From contig JAHHRR010000018.1 in the NCBI GenBank assembly GCA_020025655.1, forward strand, positions 1 to 35,155: a DNA stretch of 35,155 bases. The letters are read 5' to 3'. This DNA comes from Oscillospiraceae bacterium (GTDB taxonomy: Bacteria; Bacillota; Clostridia; Oscillospirales; Oscillospiraceae). Below are positions 7,742-15,628 of the stretch, one piece after another. Numbering within the stretch: the stretch's first letter is position 1; each line of letters begins with the position of its first letter. The translations under genes and the position numbers were made by a program. The notes under the pieces were generated by a model that worked only from the letters and a program-made list of their open reading frames with translations, made no database searches and was not told where the DNA came from.

Positions 7742-8475
7742 AATTTTTCAGCAAAATCCCTTTATGGTGCATAAGCTCGCTGCTTTTAATAATTGCGGCG
7801 CTGATATTCCGTTTCGCAATGCGTGGATATGCCTATATTGCTCACAGCCTTACTTTCTTTGCTGCGCTTATTATAATGCACCGCTTTTTCAGTAAAACAC
7901 TGTGGCGCATAACTGCAATCCTTGTATGTATAGGGCTTGTATATTTTATAATTGTGGAAATTCCAATTGTAAAAAATGCCCGTACAGATAACAACCCGGA
8001 ACGTGACTATCTTGTCGTGCTGGGTGCAGCGGTTCACGGTGACAGGCCCTCGCTGGCACTTGAAAACCGTTTAAAGGGTGCTGTTGATTATCTAAAAAAA
8101 TACCCTGACAGCACAGTCATTGTGAGCGGCGGTCAGGGCAAGGGTGAATATTGCAGTGAAGCAGATATTATGTACGACTATCTGGTAGAACACGGCATAG
8201 CTCCAGAGCGTATTATAAAAGAAGATAAATCCACTTCCACAAAAGAAAATCTGCTTTTCTCATTTGATATTATACGCGATCGTGGGGATGATCCCGACGG
8301 CAATGTAGCTATTGTTTCCAGCTGTTATCATTTGTTCAGGGCAAAATCCATTGCTAAAATGCTGGATGTTGAGGCTGCGGGTGTGGCCGGTCCCTGGGAC
8401 TACCCTGTTGCAACATTAAACTATTTTATCCGTGAAGCATTCGGTGTTACCCACCTCTGGGTTTTCGGATGGTAA
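7738..8475 (+). CDS. YdcF/ElyC/SanA-type membrane protein (DUF218)
   Basis: This 245-residue protein has three N-terminal membrane segments in about the first 85 residues, followed by a DUF218 domain. The domain shows DYLVVLGAAVHGDRPSLAL, VIVSGGQGKGE, EDKSTSTKENL and VAIVSSCYHLFRA, all typical of the YdcF/SanA/ElyC group. Members have been linked to envelope integrity and lipid-carrier metabolism; the enzymatic reaction is not firmly known. The start overlaps the stop of the ABC-F gene by four bases (ATGA), so it is translationally coupled. It is last in the operon, just before a strong terminator. The position next to SEDS/PBP genes agrees with an envelope role. Confidence 0.85.
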   Translation: MKFFSKIPLWCISSLLLIIAALIFRFAMRGYAYIAHSLTFFAALIIMHRFFSKTLWRITAILVCIGLVYFIIVEIPIVKNARTDNNPERDYLVVLGAAVHGDRPSLALENRLKGAVDYLKKYPDSTVIVSGGQGKGEYCSEADIMYDYLVEHGIAPERIIKEDKSTSTKENLLFSFDIIRDRGDDPDGNVAIVSSCYHLFRAKSIAKMLDVEAAGVAGPWDYPVATLNYFIREAFGVTHLWVFGW

Positions 8476-8480
8476 AAAAA

Positions 8481-8509
8481 GAAGCTCAAAGTCAAAGACT
8501 TTGAGCTTC
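8481..8509. terminator. Bidirectional terminator between ydcF-like gene and guaB
   Basis: A perfect 13-bp stem GAAGCTCAAAGTC / GACTTTGAGCTTC with a 3-base loop is flanked by A7 on the left and TTTT on the right. It can stop both the plus-strand envelope operon and the minus-strand guaB. Confidence 0.9.
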
Positions 8510-8529
8510 TTTTATATTTATAAGTTATA

Positions 8530-10008
8530 TCAGATAGTGCTGGAGTAGTTAGGAGCTTCCTTGGTGATGTAAATATCGTGGGGATGGCTCTCTTTAAGAC
8601 CTGCACCGGTGATGCGGACAAATTTGCTCTTTGTACGCAGCTCTTCAACATTATGAGCACCGCAGTAACCCATACCGGAGCGGAGGCCGCCCATCATCTG
8701 GTAAACAGTATCGGAAACAGGTCCACGGTAAGGTACACGACCTTCAACACCTTCGGGAACGAGCTTCTTGTTGTTCTCCTGGAAGTATCTGTCCTTGGAG
8801 CCCTTCTGCATTGCGCCAAGGCTGCCCATACCTCTGTAAACCTTGAACTGACGTCCCTGGTAAACTTCGGAATCGCCGGGAGCCTCTTCGCAGCCTGCGA
8901 GCATGGAGCCCATCATAACAACTCTTGCGCCTGCTGCCAGAGCCTTTACGATATCGCCGGAGTACTTAATACCGCCGTCAGCGATAACAGGAACACCGTA
9001 CTTGTCACCCATAGCAGCGCACTGCATAACAGCGGTAATCTGGGGAACACCGATACCTGCAACAACACGGGTAGTGCAGATAGCACCGGGTCCGATACCG
9101 ACTTTAACGCAGTCTGCACCGGCCTTAATAAGAGCCTCGGTTGCTTCGGGAGTTGCGACGTTGCCTGCGATAAGCTGGATGTCGGGGAAAGCTTCCTTAA
9201 CACGTGCAACACTGCGCATAATGTTTGCGGAGTGGCCGTGAGCGGAGTCAAGAACAAGGATATCAGCACCGGCATCAATAAGAGCACCGGCTCTGTCCAG
9301 AACGTCCTTGGTAGCACCGATTGCAGCTGCGCAAAGCAGTCTGCCGGATGCGTCTTTAGCAGAATTAGGATACTTAATGACCTTTTCAATATCCTTGATA
9401 GTGATAAGGCCTCTCAGTCTGTTTTCATCGTCAACGATAGGCAGCTTCTCGATTCTGTGCTGCTGGAGAATCTCTTTTGCCTCTTCAAGAGTGGTGCCGA
9501 CTCTGCCGGTTACAAGACCGTCCTTGGTCATAACCTCTTCGATGCGGCGGTTCATGTCGCTCTCGAACTTCATATCACGGTTGGTGATAATACCTATGAG
9601 CTTACCGTTGTCATCAACGATAGGAACACCGGAAATACGGAATTTTGCCATCAGAGCATCGGCATCGCCGAGGCTGTGACCGGCCTTCAGGAAAAAGGGC
9701 TTAGTGATAACGCCGTTTTCAGAACGCTTTACCAGGTCCACCTGTTCAGCCTGTGAGTCGATATCCATGTTTTTGTGGATAACTCCTATACCACCCTCAC
9801 GAGCAATTGCGATTGCCATCCGATATTCGGTGACAGTATCCATTGCGGCGCTCATGATAGGAAGGTTAAGCTTGATCTTTTTAGTAATATTTGTGCCCAG
9901 GTCAACATCTGCAGGAAGAACATCGCTTTCAGCAGGGACCAGCAGTACATCATCAAAGGTAAGGCCTTCACCAATAAAACGCTCGGAATACAGCTGACTA
10001 AGTTCCAT
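8530..10008 (-). CDS. guaB: Inosine-5'-monophosphate dehydrogenase
   Basis: This 492-residue protein is full length for bacterial IMPDH. It oxidises IMP to XMP with NAD+, the committed step of GMP synthesis. The (beta/alpha)8 barrel starts with LTFDDVLLVPAESDVLP. Two CBS domains (about 96-215) are inserted after the second barrel strand; in other bacteria they bind adenine and guanine nucleotides. The catalytic loop is GIGPGAICTTR with nucleophile C311. The flap region with YRGMGSLGAM and the C-terminal 'GLRSGMGYCGA' are intact. The ATG at 10008 is preceded by AAAAGGGGATATTTCAT. It has its own promoter about 80 bp upstream and a shared terminator downstream, and appears to be monocistronic. 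Confidence 0.97.
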   Translation of the reverse strand: MELSQLYSERFIGEGLTFDDVLLVPAESDVLPADVDLGTNITKKIKLNLPIMSAAMDTVTEYRMAIAIAREGGIGVIHKNMDIDSQAEQVDLVKRSENGVITKPFFLKAGHSLGDADALMAKFRISGVPIVDDNGKLIGIITNRDMKFESDMNRRIEEVMTKDGLVTGRVGTTLEEAKEILQQHRIEKLPIVDDENRLRGLITIKDIEKVIKYPNSAKDASGRLLCAAAIGATKDVLDRAGALIDAGADILVLDSAHGHSANIMRSVARVKEAFPDIQLIAGNVATPEATEALIKAGADCVKVGIGPGAICTTRVVAGIGVPQITAVMQCAAMGDKYGVPVIADGGIKYSGDIVKALAAGARVVMMGSMLAGCEEAPGDSEVYQGRQFKVYRGMGSLGAMQKGSKDRYFQENNKKLVPEGVEGRVPYRGPVSDTVYQMMGGLRSGMGYCGAHNVEELRTKSKFVRITGAGLKESHPHDIYITKEAPNYSSTI

Positions 10009-10085
10009 ATGAAATATCCCCTTTTCTAATATTTATAAAATTCTTCCTCATTATATATCATAAGTTTGAATTTTAAATTTTTTCT

Positions 10086-10113
10086 ATTTTATCAAATATT
10101 CTACAAATGTCAA
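10086..10113 (-). promoter_or_regulatory. guaB promoter
   Basis: On the minus strand, TTGACA (complement of 10108-10113), a 16-bp spacer and TAAAAT (complement of 10086-10091) with an extended -10 (TGA before TAAAAT). The leader to the ATG is about 70 nt and AT-rich. I see no recognisable purine riboswitch in it. Confidence 0.7.
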
Positions 10114-10121
10114 GTATTTTT

Positions 10122-10943
10122 TCAGTTTTCGCCGCTGCGGGCATAGAAAAATATATACTGCTGAGCAAGACCGGCAAATTCTCCTAAACTTTTCGGGTCG
10201 AAATCAGGCGGAAAATGCTCTTTGAGTGCCCTTTTTATCCACACATCTATGGGAAAACCTTCCATATGCCTCAGTCCGAAGAGCACCACGCAGTTTGCAA
10301 CTTTCTCTCCCACTCCCTTTAACGAAAGCAGCTGTTTTTTCGCCTCTGCATAGGGCAGATTTATAAGCTCCTCAAGATCTATATTGCCGTTTACTATATC
10401 CTGCGCCGCACTTATTATGTAAGGTGCTCTGTATCCCGACCTCAGCGGTGCAAGATCCTCAGCATTCAGCTCTGCAATCCGCTCAGGACTCGGGAAGGTA
10501 TGATATATCTCTCCGTCCATCTCTGCTTCTTCGCCGAACATACTGCACAGTCTTTCAACAATTCCCTTAATTCTGGTTATATTGTTGCACTGAGAGATAA
10601 TAAACGAGCAGAGTGCCTCCCACGGCTCCTGATTCAGGATTCTGATTCCCATACCGTATTCAACACATTTGTCCAGATACTCCCCGCCCTGAAAGCGGCT
10701 CATTTCTGCATAGTCACGTCTTAGGTCGAAATAGTCCTGCCACAGTGTTAAAGGCGCCTGTGAACGGATATATACCATTCCGTCCTTTTCCCACAGCTTT
10801 GCCGGATACCCCATGGCCACGCCGGTGTATACTCCGTTTTCATCAGCATTCCAGCGGAAGCACTGTCCGCATTCAAAGGTTTTTGCAATATCAAGTTCTG
10901 AGCATTTTGCCAGAATGTGCTCTTTTATCTCTGTTTTTGCCAT
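10122..10943 (-). CDS. 8-oxoguanine DNA glycosylase/AP lyase, OGG1 type (HhH-GPD)
   Basis: This 273-residue protein has an N-terminal OGG-type domain ('FECGQCFRW', the usual start of OGG_N) and an HhH-GPD catalytic domain. The hairpin LLSLKGVGEKVANC carries K214. Nineteen residues later comes D233 in FPIDVWIKRAL, the same spacing as K249/D268 of human OGG1, so a bifunctional glycosylase/lyase that removes 8-oxoG opposite C is expected. Labels such as 'DNA-3-methyladenine glycosylase 2' are often given to this family, but the Lys points to OGG. The gene follows its own promoter, with CAGAGGT before the ATG. It lies upstream of guaB on the same strand, about 110 bp from it, with a guaB promoter between. 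Confidence 0.88.
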   Translation of the reverse strand: MAKTEIKEHILAKCSELDIAKTFECGQCFRWNADENGVYTGVAMGYPAKLWEKDGMVYIRSQAPLTLWQDYFDLRRDYAEMSRFQGGEYLDKCVEYGMGIRILNQEPWEALCSFIISQCNNITRIKGIVERLCSMFGEEAEMDGEIYHTFPSPERIAELNAEDLAPLRSGYRAPYIISAAQDIVNGNIDLEELINLPYAEAKKQLLSLKGVGEKVANCVVLFGLRHMEGFPIDVWIKRALKEHFPPDFDPKSLGEFAGLAQQYIFFYARSGEN

Positions 10944-10973
10944 ATTTACCTCTGTATTTTCAGTTATATTTTT

Positions 10974-11001
10974 ATTTTAACACCCTTCGGAATTTTTTCA
11001 A
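10974..11001 (-). promoter_or_regulatory. Promoter of the OGG-type glycosylase gene
   Basis: On the minus strand, TTGAAA (complement of 10996-11001), a 16-bp spacer and TAAAAT (complement of 10974-10979) with TGT just before the -10 (extended -10). It lies about 31 bp before the ATG. Confidence 0.6.
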
Positions 11002-11071
11002 GAGCCATAAGCTTTACAATCTGGAAATTATCAACATTCTTTGTAATTTCAGCAATTTTAACATAAATTGC

Positions 11072-11109
11072 AAAACGTCCGGTTCAGATTTTACCGAACC
11101 GGACGTTTT
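11072..11109 (-). terminator. Terminator downstream of ireB
   Basis: An inverted repeat AAAACGTCCGGTTC / GAACCGGACGTTTT has 14-bp arms around a 10-base loop. On the minus strand the stem ends in GTTTTGCAATTT. The U-run is partly inside the stem, so it is weaker than the other terminators in the window, but the position right after ireB fits. Confidence 0.65.
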
Positions 11110-11144
11110 AAATATTTTACTTTACATATACAGCGTAAGTTAGC

Positions 11145-11387
11145 TTATTTATCAAGATATGATTTCAGAAGCTCCTGCAACAGCTCATCTCTGTCCAGAC
11201 GGCAGATAAGAGTGCGTGCGTTATTATAGTTGGTAATATAGGTCGGATCCTCTGAGAGAATATATCCCACAATCTGGTTAATAGGGTTATAACCCTTTAC
11301 CATGAGGGAGTTATACACGGACGACAGGATTTCTCTCATTTCGGCCTTGCTGTCAAGTGCAGTAAATTTTCTTGTTACATCTTCCAT
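11145..11387 (-). CDS. ireB: IreB-family regulatory phosphoprotein (UPF0297)
   Basis: This 80-residue protein starts MEDVTRKFTALDSKAE and contains the family core VYNSLMVKGYNPINQIVGYI, LSEDPTYITNYNNAR and ELLKSYLDK. In Enterococcus faecalis IreB is phosphorylated on N-terminal threonines by the PASTA kinase IreK and reversed by IreP; it modulates cephalosporin tolerance. Threonines T5 and T9 stand in the equivalent short N-terminal tail. I chose ATG 11387 because AAGGAGGGGACATC lies directly before it; an upstream in-frame ATG at 11417 has no ribosome site. In most Firmicutes this gene is followed by ruvX/yqgF, but here it stands alone between a promoter and a terminator. Confidence 0.9.
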   Translation of the reverse strand: MEDVTRKFTALDSKAEMREILSSVYNSLMVKGYNPINQIVGYILSEDPTYITNYNNARTLICRLDRDELLQELLKSYLDK

Positions 11388-11417
11388 GATGTCCCCTCCT
11401 TGCTTTGTTATAAACAT

Positions 11418-11445
11418 ATTATACCAGATTAAAATCTCATGTAAA
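11418..11445 (-). promoter_or_regulatory. ireB promoter
   Basis: On the minus strand, TTTACA (complement of 11440-11445), a 16-bp spacer and TATAAT (complement of 11418-11423), giving a leader of about 25 nt that holds the AAGGAGG ribosome site. Confidence 0.65.
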
Positions 11446-11513
11446 GTCGAAACTATGGCTAAATTTATAAAGAATTATTAAGATTCTGACAACAGCTCTT
11501 AATAAATTCCGGT

Positions 11514-14207
11514 TCAGCGCATTTCAGCGCCGAATTTTTCTTTCAGTGCTGCAAGTGCAAGTTTGACAGTTTCCTCAGCGTGCTCGTCGGTAAGTGTCTG
11601 ATCCTCTGCTCTCATTGTGAGGGAGAATGCAACAGACTTCTTATCCGCAGCCATATGGCTTCCGGTGTAAACGTCAAATACAGTGCAGTCCTTAAGATAG
11701 CTGCTGTTGATACCCATGATGCAGTCGATCATGTCGCCGACAGGAGTTTCTCTGTCGCAGACAACAGCAATGTCTCTTGTAACAGAGGGGAATCTGGGCA
11801 GAGCTTTATAAACGGGAGTCTCACGCTCCTGAGCATAGATTGCCTCAAAGCTCAGCTCAGCGCAGTACATTTCCACATCTACTCCGTAGTTCTTTGCAAC
11901 CTCGGGGTGAATCTGTCCGAATACGCCTATATAAGCACCGTTTACATAGACCTTTGCGCAGCGGCCGGGGTGATAAGAAGGATTGGTCTTATCAGCCTCG
12001 AAATGAAGCTTTCCGTTGTCAACATTTTCAAGAAGCTCTTCTACCCAGCCTTTAATGGTATAGAAATCCATCTCGGGGCCGTATGCACCGATGGAAACTA
12101 TCTTAGGCTCATCAGCCAGACCGTCAGGACGCTTGAGGTAAATCTTACCTATCTCATACAGAGCTGCCTGCTTATTGCGGAAATTGTAGTTTCTTGTGAG
12201 TATCTCCAGCATAGAGGGCAGAATGCTTGTACGCATAATGGAGGTATCTTCTCCCAGAGGATTCAGGATTCTCAGGCTGTCACGAAGCTTTGAATCCTTG
12301 GGCATACGGATATTATCATAGTAGGAGGGGCTGATGAATGAGTAGGTAATAATTTCATCAAGACCCATGCTGCGGCAGATTTCTCCCACTCTGCGCTCGC
12401 AAAGCTGCTGCTCGCTGAAGCCGCCGCAGGTGGAAATACCGCCTGTAAACTTAGTGGGAATTACGTTATAGCCATAGAATCTTGCAACTTCTTCTGCAAT
12501 ATCAGAGTAATGCTCTACATCTGAACGCCAGGACGGAACAAGAATCATATCTCCGTCAAGCTCAAAGCGAAGCTTCAGCAGAATGTCACGCATAGTCTGC
12601 TCGTCGATATCAGTTCCAAGAAGACCGTTTATCTTCTCAGGCTCAAGCTTTACCTTTGTCTGGTGGAAGCCCTCGGGGTAAACATCAATCATGCCGCCCA
12701 TAACTTCACCTGCTCCCAGAAGCTCAATAAGCTCGCAGGCTCTGTTAAGTGCATTTACAGTATTTTCAGCATCAAGACCCTTTTCAAAGCGGGAAGATGC
12801 ATCTGTGCGCATACCCAGAGCAGTAGCGGTACGGCGGATAGAAGTACCGTTGAAGTTTGCGCTTTCAAACAGCACCATTGCGGTATCGCCTACAATTTCG
12901 CTGTTCTCGCCGCCCATAACACCTGCAACGCCAACAGGCTTATTCTTATCGCAGATGCAAAGCATGGACTCTTTAAGGGCTCTTTCGTTGCCGTCGAGAG
13001 TTTTAATGGTCTCGCCCTCTTTTGCACAGCGGACGTGAATCTCTCCGCCCTCAACGCAGCTGAAGTCAAATGCGTGCATGGGCTGACCGTACTCAAGCAT
13101 AACGTAGTTTGTAATATCAACGATATTATTGATAGGTCTTACACCGGAATTGCGCAGACGCTCACGCATCCATGCAGGTGAAGGACCGATTTTAACATTT
13201 TTAACCATTCTGGCGCTGTAACGGCGGCAAAGCTCAGGATTTTCAATATAAACCTTGGCAAGCTCGTTGATGTCTCCGCCGGCTTCTGCCTTAACAACAG
13301 GCTCATGTACCTTGAGTTCCTTGTTAAATGTGCAGGCAGCCTCCAGAGCAAGGCCCAGAACACTCAGGCAGTCAGGACGGTTGGGAGTGATCTCATACTC
13401 AACAACGTGGTCATCTCTTCCCAGCATCTGAGCAATGTCATCACCGGGCTTAACGTCCTCATGCAGAACAAAAATGCCGTCAGGGATGCAGTGAGGGAAC
13501 TCCTCCTGCTTTGCGTGCAGGTCTTCAAGAGAGCAGATATTGTCTTTCTTGGTATCGTATGCAACCATATCGCCTGCATGAATATTCTGGCAGTCGGAAA
13601 CAGTCTCAACAGCTTCCTTGCCGTTGCAAAGCACACACTTCCACAGCTTCATGCCTGCGCTTTCAACGCTTTTTACCTCGGCTGCAATGACATTGCCGAA
13701 GATTTTATCTCCTGCTTTTATATCAGCTGCAATAGAGGGATTGTTCGTGTCTATTGCCTTGTAGTCTCCAAGAATTGCGGCAGGCTTGATTCCTGCATAG
13801 TCGTAGTCATGCTCAGTCAGCTCAAGTTCTTTGATTGAGCAGAGCATACCCTCAGACTTTACACCTCTGAGCTTGCCCTTGGTGATTTTCACTCCGCCGG
13901 GAAGAATGGAATTATGAAGTGCAGCAGGCACCATATCTCCAACATGGACATTCCATGCGCCGGTGCAGATCTGAACAGGCTCTTCACCGCCTGCATCCAG
14001 AGTGAGGACCAGCATATGATCTGAATCAGGGTGCTTTTCCAGAGTCAGAATCTTAGCTGCCTTAACATTTTTCATGCTCTGGCTAAGATCTTCAATAGTT
14101 TCTACTTTGGAGCCGGAAATGGTCATTGCCTCTCCGAAGTCTTTGTCGTTATATTCATCAAAGCTGACATCTACAAATTCGTTCAGCCATTTTCTGGATA
14201 ATCTCAT
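11514..14207 (-). CDS. pheT: Phenylalanine-tRNA ligase beta subunit, with an extra ~100-residue insert
   Basis: This 897-residue beta chain of the (alpha-beta)2 PheRS charges tRNA-Phe together with PheS. In order it has an N-terminal segment (MRLSRKWLNEFVDV), the EMAP/tRNA-binding OB fold (about 44-130), B3/B4 editing domain (about 300-490, including NIVDITNYVMLEYGQPMHAFD), B5 (about 510-580), the catalytic-like core and the C-terminal anticodon-binding FDX-ACB domain (about 800-897, 'FPSVTRDIAVV'). Bacterial PheT is usually near 800 residues. The surplus is an insert at about 131-240, between 'MLCSIKELEL' and 'IPDGIFVL', which looks like a degenerate copy of the preceding OB fold (see findings). 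The reading frame is intact. The start lies 12 bp after pheS, preceded by GAGGAGGTAGTTAA. Confidence 0.95.
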   Translation of the reverse strand: MRLSRKWLNEFVDVSFDEYNDKDFGEAMTISGSKVETIEDLSQSMKNVKAAKILTLEKHPDSDHMLVLTLDAGGEEPVQICTGAWNVHVGDMVPAALHNSILPGGVKITKGKLRGVKSEGMLCSIKELELTEHDYDYAGIKPAAILGDYKAIDTNNPSIAADIKAGDKIFGNVIAAEVKSVESAGMKLWKCVLCNGKEAVETVSDCQNIHAGDMVAYDTKKDNICSLEDLHAKQEEFPHCIPDGIFVLHEDVKPGDDIAQMLGRDDHVVEYEITPNRPDCLSVLGLALEAACTFNKELKVHEPVVKAEAGGDINELAKVYIENPELCRRYSARMVKNVKIGPSPAWMRERLRNSGVRPINNIVDITNYVMLEYGQPMHAFDFSCVEGGEIHVRCAKEGETIKTLDGNERALKESMLCICDKNKPVGVAGVMGGENSEIVGDTAMVLFESANFNGTSIRRTATALGMRTDASSRFEKGLDAENTVNALNRACELIELLGAGEVMGGMIDVYPEGFHQTKVKLEPEKINGLLGTDIDEQTMRDILLKLRFELDGDMILVPSWRSDVEHYSDIAEEVARFYGYNVIPTKFTGGISTCGGFSEQQLCERRVGEICRSMGLDEIITYSFISPSYYDNIRMPKDSKLRDSLRILNPLGEDTSIMRTSILPSMLEILTRNYNFRNKQAALYEIGKIYLKRPDGLADEPKIVSIGAYGPEMDFYTIKGWVEELLENVDNGKLHFEADKTNPSYHPGRCAKVYVNGAYIGVFGQIHPEVAKNYGVDVEMYCAELSFEAIYAQERETPVYKALPRFPSVTRDIAVVCDRETPVGDMIDCIMGINSSYLKDCTVFDVYTGSHMAADKKSVAFSLTMRAEDQTLTDEHAEETVKLALAALKEKFGAEMR

Positions 14208-14219
14208 TTAACTACCTCC

Positions 14220-15245
14220 TCAGAACTGCTCAAGGAATCTGACATCGTTTTCAAATATCAGACGCATATCGGTGATTTTGTACTCACCCAGTGCAAGACG
14301 CTCAAGGCCCATACCGAAAGCCCAGCCGGAATATACATCAGGATCAATGCCGCAGCCCTGCAAAACCTTGGGGTGAACCATACCTGCGCCCAGAACTTCA
14401 ATCCAGCCCTCGCCTTTGCAGGTGGGGCAGCCCTTACCGCCGCACTTATGGCACTGAATGTCCATCTCGCAGCTGGGTTCAGTGAAGGGGAAGTGATGAG
14501 GTCTGAAGCGGGTAACAGTGCCTTTTCCGTAAATCTTTTCAACAACCAGATTAAGAGTTGCTTTAAGATCAGCCATGGTTACACCCTTATCTATAACCAT
14601 GCCCTCAATCTGATGGAACATGGGAGAGTGTGTAGCATCTACTTCGTCTTTACGGTAAACTCTTCCGGGAGCAATAATACGAATAGGCAGTTCTCTTGTC
14701 TCCATAGCATGAATCTGCATACCGGAGGTCTGAGTGCGAAGAAGAATATTGCTGTCGGGGGTGAAGTAGAAGGTATCGGTCCATTCTCTGGAGGGGTGGC
14801 CTTCTTCAATGTTGAGCTTGGTGAAGTTGTAATCAGCCAGTTCAACCTCAGGTCCGTCAACGATTTCAAATCCCATACCTATAAATATGTCTTTTATCTG
14901 GTCGAGAACATTATACATGGGATGCTTGTGGCCCAGATGTGCCTTTTTACCGGGCATGGTTACATCCAGAGCTTCATCTTCAAGCTTCTTCTCCATCATA
15001 AGAGCATTGATTTCGCTCTTTCTCTTATCAATTGCTTCCTCGATATCGGCTCTGAGCTTGTTTGCCAGCTGGCCCATTACAGGACGCTCTTCAGCAGACA
15101 GTTTACCCATCTGGCGGAGTATGCCGGTGAGTTCACCTTTTTTGCCCAGATATTTAACTCTAAGCTGCTCTAAGATTTCAGCACTTTCGCATTCCAAAAT
15201 AGCCTTAATAGAGGACTCTCTAAGTCCCTGCATAAGTTCTTTCAT
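14220..15245 (-). CDS. pheS: Phenylalanine-tRNA ligase alpha subunit
   Basis: This 341-residue catalytic subunit of PheRS begins MKELMQGLRESS. It has the N-terminal coiled-coil tRNA-binding arm (about 1-90), then class II core motifs: 'HPSREWTDTFYF' and 'LLRTQTSGMQIHAME' (motif 2 region), 'FHQIEGMVIDKGVTMADLK', 'FRPHHFPFTEPSCEMDI' and the terminal GWAFGMGLERLALGEYKI (motif 3). A CxxC-x-GxGCPTC insert is present as in many bacterial PheS. I placed the start at 15245, where TAAGGAGAATAGT precedes the ATG. The frame stays open further upstream, but only across the T-box leader. pheT follows after 12 bp in the same operon, and expression is under Phe T-box control. Confidence 0.97.
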   Translation of the reverse strand: MKELMQGLRESSIKAILECESAEILEQLRVKYLGKKGELTGILRQMGKLSAEERPVMGQLANKLRADIEEAIDKRKSEINALMMEKKLEDEALDVTMPGKKAHLGHKHPMYNVLDQIKDIFIGMGFEIVDGPEVELADYNFTKLNIEEGHPSREWTDTFYFTPDSNILLRTQTSGMQIHAMETRELPIRIIAPGRVYRKDEVDATHSPMFHQIEGMVIDKGVTMADLKATLNLVVEKIYGKGTVTRFRPHHFPFTEPSCEMDIQCHKCGGKGCPTCKGEGWIEVLGAGMVHPKVLQGCGIDPDVYSGWAFGMGLERLALGEYKITDMRLIFENDVRFLEQF

Positions 15246-15270
15246 ACTATTCTCCTTACATTCTACAAAT

Positions 15271-15490
15271 AAAAAAAGCCTCCGTCCCTGCACACAGGGA
15301 CGAAAGCATAGCTTCCGCGGTACCACCCAGATTCGGCTTTCGCCGCTCTTTGTGAGCTTAACGCGCATCTGACGCCGATGATTAGTCGGAGCTCCCGGGC
15401 GAACCAAGCAAAGCATACCTAAAGGGCTTACAGCCGACGACCCTTATTCTCTGAAAGCTGTTTTTTGCTATTTTCCCGTTCATAGCTTTT
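15271..15490 (-). promoter_or_regulatory. T-box riboswitch of pheST (Phe specifier UUC)
   Basis: The leader on the minus strand contains the conserved T-box TGGGTGGTACCGCGG (complement of 15315-15329), which pairs with the tRNA acceptor end. It is followed by a terminator with a 13-bp stem. Stem I closes with AGCT...CGGG against CCCG...AGCT. Just inside this stem, on the 3' side, stands TTC (complement of 15401-15403), a Phe codon in the specifier position, matching the downstream pheS. Uncharged tRNA-Phe would stabilise the antiterminator and switch the operon on. A likely -35 (TTGACT, complement of 15521-15526) lies upstream, with a poor -10 (TGTGGT, complement of 15498-15503) at 17 bp. Confidence 0.92.
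15278..15307 (-). terminator. T-box regulated terminator
   Basis: A 13-bp stem (with G-U pairs) surrounds the loop TGTG and is followed by T7 on the minus strand, directly between the T-box sequence and the pheS ribosome site. It is the attenuator of the leader, mutually exclusive with the antiterminator formed by the T-box. Confidence 0.88.
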
Positions 15491-15497
15491 TAATGCT

Positions 15498-15526
15498 ACC
15501 ACATTAATATTTAATTTTCAAGTCAA
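15498..15526 (-). promoter_or_regulatory. Probable promoter of the pheST T-box leader
   Basis: TTGACT at the complement of 15521-15526 is a good -35. The hexamer 17 bp downstream, TGTGGT, matches the -10 consensus at only three positions, so the assignment rests mainly on its position just before Stem I. Confidence 0.4.
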
Positions 15527-15554
15527 ACTTTACTTTTTAACGCAAAATCAGCAT

Positions 15555-15583
15555 TTGACTATTACGCAAAAGGTGATTATAAT
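15555..15583 (+). promoter_or_regulatory. Promoter of the lipoprotein-alr operon
   Basis: TTGACT (15555-15560), a 17-bp spacer and TATAAT (15578-15583): a near-perfect promoter about 45 bp before the lipoprotein start. It is divergent from the pheST promoter, about 30 bp away. Confidence 0.8.
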
Positions 15584-15628
15584 GCTCATTAGCGCATAGA
15601 CTTTAGCAAATCTATTATGGAGGATGCT

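Noticed and set aside
8578..9756. Long open frame on the plus strand opposite guaB
   Set aside because: It is complementary to a full-length IMPDH and the composition is typical of an antisense shadow. No promoter or ribosome site was seen.
10009..10085. Possible purine riboswitch before guaB
   Set aside because: The leader is short, A/T-rich and lacks the conserved core of purine or PRPP/ppGpp riboswitches.
15246..15416. N-terminal extension of pheS
   Set aside because: The extension is translated from the T-box and terminator sequence. The start at 15245 has the ribosome site and matches known PheS N-termini.
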